A DNA stretch of 64,000 bases from Oceanospirillum linum (GTDB lineage: Bacteria; Pseudomonadota; Gammaproteobacteria; Pseudomonadales; Halomonadaceae), in assembly GCF_900182785.1 (NCBI RefSeq), contig NZ_FXTS01000008.1, positions 1 through 64,000 on the forward strand, written 5' to 3'. Position numbers and translations under genes: made by a program. Positions within the stretch are counted from its first letter, which is position 1. Each line of letters begins with the position of its first letter. Shown one piece after another: positions 53,632-60,814 of this stretch. The notes below the pieces were generated by a model, which was not told the origin of the DNA, did no database searches, and saw nothing but the letters and a program-made list of their open reading frames with translations.

Positions 53632-53723
53632 AGCTCTTGCAGCTGGCTGGTCTCAGATCGTGTTGTTTTAGTCGCAAGCTGACTGTATTTTCATGATAGG
53701 TTAATGGTGAAAGGGATATTGAA

Positions 53724-55166
53724 GTGAGTGAGTCCTATATCAGTGGAGTAACTTTTTTCTTTTTTGCATTAGGCGTTGTTCTTTTGATTGCTTACCTACC
53801 GCTTAGATTTTCTATGAATTCAGGTTTTTCTGGCAAGTTGTTGGTGACTGCTGCGATTAGTTTTATCTCTGGTTTTTATGTTCAGTATCAGAATGGATTG
53901 CAAGTTGTTGATTATGAGTTAGCCCTGTTTTTAATTAGCTGTGCAATTGCTATGTGGGTCTCAAACTTTGCGGTCTACAATTATGGCAGTGGGATTGATC
54001 TATTTGTTGAGGATAGAGGGCTAGGTGATTTCTCATCCTTTTTAAGGAAAACAATTAAAGCAACAGTTTTTGTTGTTCCTTTTGTCCTTGTCGTTAATGT
54101 TTTAATGCAAATATTATTCGTTAGCTTCAAAGTTGATGTAGATGATGAAGGAAATCTGGTTAGAGCTTCCCTGATTGAACATCTTGGAACTTTTGGGGAT
54201 TTCTTTGGCGGTACGCTGACACCTATCCTTACCTTTGTCAGTATTGTTTTGCTGTTGATGACAATCAGGCAAACTCAAAGTGCCAACAAGCTTTCTGGAG
54301 AAATGTTAGACCAAGCAACCAAGCAGCTGGATATTACGGCTAGAGAGTTTGAGCGTGCTCGTCTTGAGCACGAACGCACGGCAAATGCGCTTCAGGAGCA
54401 AGAGCGCAATCAGCGTATTCAACAATTTGAAAATGCATATTTCACGATGCTTGATCGTATCTTATCCGAACAGACAAATATCCGAGGTGCTCAGGAAGAA
54501 CTGCTCAGCCTGATCTCGGTTAAAGTTGATGAATTTAGTGTGGAATCTATATGTAATATTCTTCTCCACACGGATGGCAGGGTTTCTAAGCTCAATATCA
54601 TGATGTATCAGCTTTTTAAATTAATAGAAAATGATTTTCCTTACTATAAGGTTGATGATTTTTTATTTGGTAATACGCTTGAGGATTTTGAGGCAGCAAA
54701 AATTTCTGCGTCCACAGAGAATAATAAGATAAAGAGAAGGTATTATCGTCAATTTAGGTCATTTATTTCTGATATAACTCTTTTCTATATGTTTGTTAAT
54801 TGCTCTCCTGTGAATGTGTCATTTGGTAAGGCTTTTGTTGATTACAATAATTTTGTTACGAATTCTTCATTTTTTGAGCATTTGGACTTTAGGGTTGTTA
54901 TTGACTTGCTTAATAGTTATAGGGTTGAGGTGGAACGGGAGTTAAAATCAACAGAGTCAAGGTTTGACGAATTAATTGAAGAGGTTGGTAGTGGAGGTGA
55001 GATAGATCAGCTTGATAAAGATATTAAGACGATGGAAGCGATTCTAGCTACAGCCCCCTCTAAAAATGATTATATAGTTACAATCAAAAGTTTTTTTGAC
55101 AGTTATGGTCCAGATTCTCGCGCATTTGGGAATTCTGTATATACTAAATACTTAAAGCAATCTTAG
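53724..55166 (+). CDS. Putative phage abortive infection membrane protein
   Basis: This 480-residue protein has four or five transmembrane helices (about 7-25, 38-55, 66-88, 112-132, 163-183). The last lies in GTFGDFFGGTLTPILTFVSI, the signature of the putative abortive-infection family (putAbiiP). A coiled coil follows (about 185-245) and then a ~230-residue helical soluble domain with FENAYFTMLDRIL. It starts at GTG with AAGGG upstream. The gene is AT-rich compared with its surroundings. Defence is inferred from family and island context; no mechanism is known. Confidence 0.7.
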   Translation: MSESYISGVTFFFFALGVVLLIAYLPLRFSMNSGFSGKLLVTAAISFISGFYVQYQNGLQVVDYELALFLISCAIAMWVSNFAVYNYGSGIDLFVEDRGLGDFSSFLRKTIKATVFVVPFVLVVNVLMQILFVSFKVDVDDEGNLVRASLIEHLGTFGDFFGGTLTPILTFVSIVLLLMTIRQTQSANKLSGEMLDQATKQLDITAREFERARLEHERTANALQEQERNQRIQQFENAYFTMLDRILSEQTNIRGAQEELLSLISVKVDEFSVESICNILLHTDGRVSKLNIMMYQLFKLIENDFPYYKVDDFLFGNTLEDFEAAKISASTENNKIKRRYYRQFRSFISDITLFYMFVNCSPVNVSFGKAFVDYNNFVTNSSFFEHLDFRVVIDLLNSYRVEVERELKSTESRFDELIEEVGSGGEIDQLDKDIKTMEAILATAPSKNDYIVTIKSFFDSYGPDSRAFGNSVYTKYLKQS

Positions 55167-55235
55167 CCTCCCCCTTGCAATCATGCCTCAAATCCTCCAG
55201 CATTCCCACCTGAGGCGTGAGAACCTCTTTGCTGT

Positions 55236-55445
55236 AACCGGACGCACCCAACCCCGAAAGTGTTGGTTTTTTTGTGCCTGAAATTTGACTAATTCCCTAC
55301 CCGAATAGCGCCCTTAGTGCGCCATTTATGGTCGGGAGGGCGACGAATAAAATACCCGCAAGGGGAATAAGTCCGCGGTCGTTACAGCCGTTCTCAACCT
55401 CCTGACCACCCACGTGAGAATGGGTATTTTGAGAAAAATGTAACG
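55236..55445 (+). ncRNA. Structured leader resembling phage C4 antisense RNA
   Basis: Segments such as GTGCGCCATTTATGGTCGGG, TACCCGCAAGGGGAATAA, CCGCGGTCGTTACAGCCG and TTCTCAACCTCCTGACCACC match what I recall of C4 antisense RNAs of P1-like prophages, which control antirepressor genes. A CCAAC...GTTGG hairpin with T7 lies at 55248-55273. CGTTACA (55380-55386) can pair with TGTAACG (55439-55445), and CCTCC (55398-55402) is complementary to the GGAGG ribosome site (55445-55449) of the KilA-N gene. The ends of the RNA are approximate. Confidence 0.55.
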
Positions 55446-55457
55446 GAGGCCAATCCT

Positions 55458-55919
55458 ATGGCTGCTCAACTCTCGATCTTTTCAGAAAACATCCGTTCTG
55501 CGGATGGCCTGTACTCCCTCAATGATTTACACAAAGCCAGCGGCGGACTGAATAAGCACAGCCCTCGCTATTGGACTACCAACGAACAGACCAAAGAATT
55601 AATTGCCGAAATTGAAAAAGACGGAATTCCGTCTATTTCACAGAAGCCGCGTCTTGGTACATGGGTTTGTCGGGAATTGGTATTTTCTTACGCCACGAGG
55701 ATCAGCCCTAAGTTCCATCTGCATGTGATCCTTGCCTTTGATCAAATGTCCAATCAGTCTAAACCGAAGCAGGCGATCCGTTCAGAGAGAATGCGTTGTC
55801 TGCCCGCCCTGACCAAGGGCAAAACCTCTTACCTGACTGGCCGCTACACCTCAGACGGTCGGGCCGTTCTGGCTAAGCGGGAAAGCCCCGCCTTTTACCC
55901 CTTCGCTCAGGTTCGGTAA
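55458..55919 (+). CDS. KilA-N domain protein (phage antirepressor-like)
   Basis: The N-terminal ~95 residues of this 153-residue protein form a KilA-N DNA-binding domain: ENIRSADGLYSLNDLHKAS, HSPRYWTTNEQTKELI, GTWVCRELVFSYATRISPKF then HLHVILAFDQM. Full-length phage antirepressors carry a second domain; here about 55 unusual residues follow, so the gene may be truncated or frameshifted. GGAGG lies 9 bases before the ATG and can be masked by the leader. It marks phage ancestry at the right end of the island. Confidence 0.85.
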   Translation: MAAQLSIFSENIRSADGLYSLNDLHKASGGLNKHSPRYWTTNEQTKELIAEIEKDGIPSISQKPRLGTWVCRELVFSYATRISPKFHLHVILAFDQMSNQSKPKQAIRSERMRCLPALTKGKTSYLTGRYTSDGRAVLAKRESPAFYPFAQVR

Positions 55920-56015
55920 GTATAAAGAACAGACCTGCCAGCAAATCTATTTATGCAGGCCAGACAATAAAGCGGTTATGACTTGATTAAGGTTGCTTAC
56001 TATATTAGATTGCAC

Positions 56016-56038
56016 GAAATGTTATGTTGTAACATATC
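56016..56038. promoter_or_regulatory. Zur box
   Basis: GAA followed by ATGTTATGTTGTAACAT and ATC gives a 23-bp site closely matching the gammaproteobacterial Zur consensus (GAAATGTTAT-A-N-T-ATAACATTTC). It lies just before the ribosome site of the His-rich outer-membrane protein gene, so zinc-loaded Zur should repress that gene and probably the whole zinc cluster. Confidence 0.85.
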
Positions 56039-56053
56039 TTAATGAGGTGTTTT

Positions 56054-57340
56054 GTGATCAAAAAATCGGTACAGAAAAGTTTGCTCGCCCTGGCGGTTGG
56101 GGTAGCCAGTGGTTCTGCTGTGGCAGCGGATCATGGGAATAGCGATGTTGATGTTTCTATTATTCTTGAGGGGCTCTTCTATAACGAACTGAGTTCTGGA
56201 ACGTCCTCCCCTGAAGGGTTTGGTGATAGCGGGCATGATCACGATCATGACCATGGGGATGAAGGTCATCAGCATGGTTTTGAGGAAGGCTTTGGCATTG
56301 GTCATTCTGAACTGGCAATTGATGCTGGCCTGGGTGCTCTGCTGGATGGTCGTCTGTTGCTGGGCTTTGATGATAGTGATGTCGCTGTTGAGGAAGCCTG
56401 GGTTAAGACCCGTTCACTTCCTGCTGGTTTCCAGCTGAAATTCGGTAAGTTCTTGTCCGATATAGGTTATGCGAACAGCCGTCATAATCACAGCTGGGAT
56501 TTTGCTGACCGTCCTCTGGTCAATCAGTATCTGTTTGGTGACCATGGTTTGCAGGATGTTGGTTTGCAGGGTACATGGCAGCTGCCTACTGAAAACTACG
56601 CACTTTTGGGTGTTGAGTTATTGCAGGGACAGGGCAATACATTTGATGCTTATGCAGAACAGGAAGATGTTCTGGAAGAGCAGGACAGTGGGCCACGTGT
56701 TGTTACAGCCTTTATGAAATACGGCCCGGATCTGGGGGCTGATCATGCGGTGCAGCTCGGATTATCCGGTGGTTATGCCAATCAGTATGTCGGCGGGTAT
56801 GACAAACATTTCCATGGCACAGAACCTCATACCACAGCTCAGATTGGCAGCAGCTGGTTTGCTGGCGTGGATGGCGTTTATAAGTATTCCTCCGGTAAGG
56901 CTTATGGTGAGGGGGATCTGCGCATCACATCTGAATACTTCTACGTAGCACGGGATCTTGCTCAGTACAGTGGTGACTACCATGAAGAGGATGGCGATTA
57001 TCATCTTGAAGGCGCAATAAAAGGCGATTCCTATACGGAAGAACAGGATGGCTTTTATGTTGAAGGTGTCTATGGCGTATTACCGCGCTGGCAGGTAGGT
57101 CTTCGGGCTGAAGCACTGGGCCTGATTAATGAGAAGTGGGGCGGCGGCCATGATACTGAACTGGACTCTCTGGATGCTTCTTACAAGTATTCAGGACAGA
57201 TCACCTGGCGCCCGGTTGAGCCTGTTTTCCTGAGAACTCAGTTTAACCATAAAGACTTTGCCGGTGATGATGGCAGCAGTAATGAAGTTGTTCTTCAGCT
57301 GAATGTTGCATTGGGTGCCCATGGTGCTCACAACTTTTAA
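56054..57340 (+). CDS. Zur-regulated His-rich outer-membrane protein
   Basis: This 428-residue protein has a signal peptide (KKSVQKSLLALAVGVASGSAVA-A), a His/Asp-rich metal-binding loop (SGHDHDHDHGDEGHQHGFEEG, near residues 55-75), and alternating beta strands. It ends LQLNVALGAHGAHNF with a C-terminal phenylalanine, as in outer-membrane barrels. It is not a TonB-dependent receptor: there is no plug domain or TonB box. It may collect zinc or pass it to the ABC system downstream. A GTG start at 56054 has GAGGT five bases upstream; the ATG at 56042 lacks one. Confidence 0.8.
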   Translation: MIKKSVQKSLLALAVGVASGSAVAADHGNSDVDVSIILEGLFYNELSSGTSSPEGFGDSGHDHDHDHGDEGHQHGFEEGFGIGHSELAIDAGLGALLDGRLLLGFDDSDVAVEEAWVKTRSLPAGFQLKFGKFLSDIGYANSRHNHSWDFADRPLVNQYLFGDHGLQDVGLQGTWQLPTENYALLGVELLQGQGNTFDAYAEQEDVLEEQDSGPRVVTAFMKYGPDLGADHAVQLGLSGGYANQYVGGYDKHFHGTEPHTTAQIGSSWFAGVDGVYKYSSGKAYGEGDLRITSEYFYVARDLAQYSGDYHEEDGDYHLEGAIKGDSYTEEQDGFYVEGVYGVLPRWQVGLRAEALGLINEKWGGGHDTELDSLDASYKYSGQITWRPVEPVFLRTQFNHKDFAGDDGSSNEVVLQLNVALGAHGAHNF

Positions 57341-57372
57341 GCTTTCGACAGCGTTGTCTCAACGCTGATCTG

Positions 57373-57396
57373 AGCCCGACCTGGATCGGGCTTTTT
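57373..57396 (+). terminator. Rho-independent terminator after the His-rich barrel gene
   Basis: AGCCCGA and TCGGGCT pair across a 6-base loop and are followed by TTTT. Together with the larger hairpin after it, it may reduce readthrough into the ABC transporter genes. Confidence 0.8.
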
Positions 57397-57452
57397 GGCA
57401 GAAAGGAAATATCTACGCCTGGGTCTTCTGGACTACAGGTTTCCTTTCTGCC
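57397..57452. promoter_or_regulatory. Long hairpin between the barrel gene and the znuA-like gene
   Basis: GGCAGAAAGGAAA (57397-57409) and TTTCCTTTCTGCC (57440-57452) form a perfect 13-bp stem with a 30-base loop. The loop contains CCTG...CAGG that can close further. It begins right after the terminator and lies 53 bases before the znuA-like start. It could be an RNA control element or an insertion remnant. Confidence 0.6.
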
Positions 57453-57505
57453 GGTTTCTTCCGTTGGTATTTCTCCTTCACTCGTGTTTTATCAGGCTGA
57501 TATTT

Positions 57506-58411
57506 ATGTTGCGTCTGTTTCTGTTTTTTATCGCGTTTTTACCCATTCTCAACGCCAGCGCCGGTGAGCCGGTTCGTGTTGTGGTGACTACCAATAGCTT
57601 AGGCATGCTGGTGAATGAGATCGCTCAGCCGCTTGTGGAACAGCGGCAGCTTGAACTGAAAGTACTGGCATCCCCCGGTCGGGATGTGCACTACCTGGAT
57701 GCCCGGCCAAGCTTTATGGCCGCCGTGCGAAGAGCCGATCTTTTAATTGATACCGGTGCCGGACTGGAGGAGGGATGGCTGCCTGCGATAACGGCTAACG
57801 CAGCCAACCCGGACATTAATAGCGGTCAGCCGGGGCGTTTAAGCCTTGCTGCGTCTCTGCAGCTTCGCCCTTCTATTACCACAACCGGCCCCCATGCCGG
57901 TCATGTGCATCGTCATGGAAACCCGCATTTTAATATTGATCCGCTACGCATGGCGAAAGCGGCAAGGCTTGTTGCCCGCCGTCTCGGGCACTTTTTTCCG
58001 GATCAGAAAGCGCTCTTGATTAAGCGCTCCTATCACCTGGAACAAGCGTTAAAGCAAACAGCGGAATACCTGTCTGAACAACTGATTCCCGGTCAGCGCT
58101 TTATCGCCTATCACGAAGATGTTGATTACCTTGAAGCCTGGCTACCGGTGCAGAATATTGGTTATCTGGAGCCTTTACCGGGTTTGCCACCAACCTCTAA
58201 ACACCTGCGTGAGCTGGTTGAGAAACACCAGCAACAGGAGCCAGCCCGTGTGTTATATGCCCGTTTTAACCCGGATCAGGGCGCGCGTTTTCTGAACGAG
58301 CGTTTAGGCTGGCCAACGTATGCTTTACCCCTTGAGCCGGAAACCCCGGACTGGAATGGCTATAAAGAGCTACTGCAGGTTTGGGCGAATGCTTTTGAAC
58401 AGAAATCGTGA
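57506..58411 (+). CDS. ZnuA-like metal-binding periplasmic protein
   Basis: This is the substrate-binding component of a zinc (or manganese) ABC transporter, 301 residues. A signal peptide (LRLFLFFIAFLPILNASA-GEP) precedes the cluster A-I fold. Probable metal ligands are the histidines in GRDVHYLDARPS and HVHRHGNPHFNID and the His/Asp in AYHEDVDYLEAW. ATG at 57506 was chosen for the clean signal peptide; the open frame extends to 57395. Its end overlaps the ATPase gene by 23 bases. Confidence 0.85.
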   Translation: MLRLFLFFIAFLPILNASAGEPVRVVVTTNSLGMLVNEIAQPLVEQRQLELKVLASPGRDVHYLDARPSFMAAVRRADLLIDTGAGLEEGWLPAITANAANPDINSGQPGRLSLAASLQLRPSITTTGPHAGHVHRHGNPHFNIDPLRMAKAARLVARRLGHFFPDQKALLIKRSYHLEQALKQTAEYLSEQLIPGQRFIAYHEDVDYLEAWLPVQNIGYLEPLPGLPPTSKHLRELVEKHQQQEPARVLYARFNPDQGARFLNERLGWPTYALPLEPETPDWNGYKELLQVWANAFEQKS

Positions 58412-59012
58412 CACCGGGTCTGCTCTGGTTTCTTTGCATCAGGCATGCATCGGCTACCCCTCGGCACCGGATACACATATTGGCCCTCTGAATCTAAGGG
58501 TGCTCCCCGGAGACAAAATCGCGCTAACCGGGGGCAATGGTGCCGGTAAGTCGTTGCTGCTGAAAACCCTGTCGGGACAAGTTTCCTTGATCCGCGGCTC
58601 CCTTGATCGGGGCACATCCCGCTATCTGTTTTTAGCGCAGGAGCACCCGCGGCCTGCGCTCTGGCCTCTGAATGGCTGGGACTGGATGAATATTTTTGTT
58701 GGAGCTAAAGCGTCAGAGTGCCGCTTGTCAGCAGGTTTACTGGGTAAACGCCTGGATACGTTGAGCGGTGGGCAATGGCAAAGGGTACGTCTTGCGGCAG
58801 CCCTGGCAAGTGAACCGGATCTGCTGCTGCTGGATGAGCCCACCAATCACCTGGATGAGGCCGGAAAGCGGGATCTGGTGGCGGAGTTGTCGCAGCTGCC
58901 GGAAGCCTGTGCCTTGCTGATCACGACCCATGATGATGAGCTTGTCGAGGGTTTACCGTTAACGGCTTGTCCCATGCAGCGGCTAATGGAGTCCATCAAC
59001 AATGTTGGATAG
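58389..59012 (+). CDS. ZnuC-like ABC transporter ATPase
   Basis: This 208-residue ATPase has Walker A TGGNGAGKSLLL, signature LSGGQWQRVRLA and Walker B LLLLDEPTNHLDE with the H-loop THDDE. It is shorter than E. coli ZnuC (251), lacking the C-terminal extension. The start at 58389 lies inside the end of the znuA-like gene. The product should drive metal import with the ZnuA-like and permease partners. It overlaps the permease gene by 11 bases. Confidence 0.85.
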   Translation: MLLNRNRDTGSALVSLHQACIGYPSAPDTHIGPLNLRVLPGDKIALTGGNGAGKSLLLKTLSGQVSLIRGSLDRGTSRYLFLAQEHPRPALWPLNGWDWMNIFVGAKASECRLSAGLLGKRLDTLSGGQWQRVRLAAALASEPDLLLLDEPTNHLDEAGKRDLVAELSQLPEACALLITTHDDELVEGLPLTACPMQRLMESINNVG

Positions 59013-59796
59013 TTTTTGGCTCTGGCCTTTTTTATCCGGTTTGGGAGCCTCGATTTTACTGGGGCTTGCCGGTGCGTCTCTTTTTATGCGCTCAGCGTCG
59101 GTACAGGGACTGGCCATTGCACAAGGTGCGGCGGCAGGGGGGATTCTGGCGGCAGCCCTGGCTTTGCCAATACTCCCGGTAGCCTTTTTGTTGGCCGGGG
59201 GGATCTATTGGTGGATTCAGTACGCTGTCCGTCTGAAGCCCGAGCGGATTTTGTTAATTTTTCTGCTGGGTGGGGCGCTGATTAATGCTCTGTTAGCGAA
59301 CACAGCGCATCTGCACACTTCAGCGGACCGTTGGTTGGCCGGTGATATCTATTATGTCGCTCGGAGTGATGCGCTCTGGCTGCTGATACTGGGTGGCTTG
59401 ACTCTGGTACTGGCTCCGCTGTTACGCAAGGTCTGGCAACAAAGTCAGCTGGCACCGGATTGTTATGGGCCACCACTAACGGTGCTTCAGCGTTTGCCGG
59501 AGGCGCTATGGCTGTTGTGTGTGGTGGTCTTAAGCAGTTATCTGCTGGGGCTTCCTGCCTCATTGTTTTTACTGCTATTTCCTGCCTGGTTGTCGGCATA
59601 CTGGAGTCGGGGGCTATCCTCTTTTCTCTGCTGGAGTATTTCTCTGGGGGTGCTGTTATTTTTGATGGCCTGGTTTACGGCGCTTTGGCTTGACCAGCCT
59701 TTTGCACCTGTGCTGATTCTTGGGGGCTGTGCCTGTTTTCTGTGGGGTTATGCTGTTTATCGGTTAACGGCTCTTGTACGGGCTTACTTCCGGTAA
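59002..59796 (+). CDS. ZnuB-like ABC transporter permease
   Basis: This 264-residue integral membrane protein has seven or eight hydrophobic segments. The N-terminal part GLGASILLGLAGASLFMRSAS-VQGLAIAQGAAAGG is typical of the ABC-3 (ZnuB/MntB) permease family. It completes the three-gene importer with overlapping reading frames. Confidence 0.85.
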   Translation: MLDSFWLWPFLSGLGASILLGLAGASLFMRSASVQGLAIAQGAAAGGILAAALALPILPVAFLLAGGIYWWIQYAVRLKPERILLIFLLGGALINALLANTAHLHTSADRWLAGDIYYVARSDALWLLILGGLTLVLAPLLRKVWQQSQLAPDCYGPPLTVLQRLPEALWLLCVVVLSSYLLGLPASLFLLLFPAWLSAYWSRGLSSFLCWSISLGVLLFLMAWFTALWLDQPFAPVLILGGCACFLWGYAVYRLTALVRAYFR

Positions 59797-59894
59797 GCGC
59801 GCAGCGCCTCTTTTTTTGCGTAACGGTCTACACACCTGAGTGAAGTTTCTGATTGTTGTCTGAATTGTCAGCTGTCTTTACGAAAAATATCAAC

Positions 59895-59917
59895 AAATGA
59901 TAGTAATTCGTATTTGC
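59895..59917. promoter_or_regulatory. Fur box upstream of the TonB2 operon
   Basis: The sequence centred on AATGATAGTAATTCGTATT (with AA before and TGC after) fits Fur sites of the form AAATGATA-N-T-N-ATT-N3-ATTTGC. It lies about 70-90 bases before the DUF3450 gene. Iron repression of the TonB2 operon is expected, as in Vibrio. Confidence 0.65.
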
Positions 59918-59985
59918 AAGGGCGTGTGTTTCTCAATATCATAGCGCTATTGAGTTGTCACTTCAGCACAAACACGGATCTGTCT

Positions 59986-60813
59986 ATGTCTCTTTACCGC
60001 TATCTGCTCAAGTCTGTCGTTGCCCCTGTTTTTATAGCAACGACAGTTTTTATATCACTACTGTTCGGTTTGCCAAAAGCTCATGCCAGTGAGACGGCCG
60101 TTGATCAAAGTATCAACGCTGTGCAGCAGGTTCATCGCTCGGGAGCTGAAACCCAGCTAAAAGTGGATGACCTGTCTGTAGAGAGTCGCGCCCTGTATCA
60201 GGAATATCAGCAAGTTCTGCGTCAGGCTGAAACCACAGAGGCTTATAACCGCCAGCTGAGTCGTCTTATTGATAGTCAGCAAGATGAGCTGACCAGTATG
60301 GATCGCCAGATTCAGTCTCTGGAGGATACCGATCGCTCTCTGCTACCGATGCTGGTGCGCATGGTGGCAACTCTGGACCAGTTTGTGGCTCAGGATCAGC
60401 CTTTCTTGCTGGATGAGCGTCAGCAGCGGGTTGCCCGGCTTCAGGTGCTGCTGGATCGGGCTGATGTTAGTCTGGCGGAAAAATACCGTCTGATTTTACA
60501 GGCCTATCAGGTAGAGGCGGATTATGGCCGCAGTCTGGAGGCGTATGAAGGCGAGGTCACCACTGAAGCGGGTCAGCGTCGGGTTACTTTTCTGCGTTTA
60601 GGTCGCGTGGCGCTTTACTACCAGTCGGCCAATGGTAAAGCGGGTGGTCTCTGGCTGCCTGATGCACAGCGGTGGCAGGCACTGGATGGCGATGAAAATC
60701 GTGTTCTGAAAAATGCGATTGCTATGGCGCGTCAACAAATTGTTCCTGAGCTACTTAACCTGCCGTTACCTCTGCCATCTGCCGTGTCCGCTTCCACTGA
60801 AGGTGATGCTTAA
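59986..60813 (+). CDS. DUF3450 protein of the TonB2 cluster
   Basis: This 275-residue secreted or periplasmic coiled-coil protein has a signal sequence (about 10-35, ending PKAHA-SET), helical repeats with many Gln and Leu (EAYNRQLSRLIDSQQDEL), and the C-terminal LGRVALYYQSANGKAGGLW motif typical of DUF3450. It heads the operon ttpC-exbB2-exbD2-tonB2 in vibrios and relatives. Its role there is not settled. The start at 59986 gives a proper signal; the frame is open to 59914. TtpC starts two bases after its stop. Confidence 0.88.
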   Translation: MSLYRYLLKSVVAPVFIATTVFISLLFGLPKAHASETAVDQSINAVQQVHRSGAETQLKVDDLSVESRALYQEYQQVLRQAETTEAYNRQLSRLIDSQQDELTSMDRQIQSLEDTDRSLLPMLVRMVATLDQFVAQDQPFLLDERQQRVARLQVLLDRADVSLAEKYRLILQAYQVEADYGRSLEAYEGEVTTEAGQRRVTFLRLGRVALYYQSANGKAGGLWLPDAQRWQALDGDENRVLKNAIAMARQQIVPELLNLPLPLPSAVSASTEGDA

Positions 60814-60814
60814 T

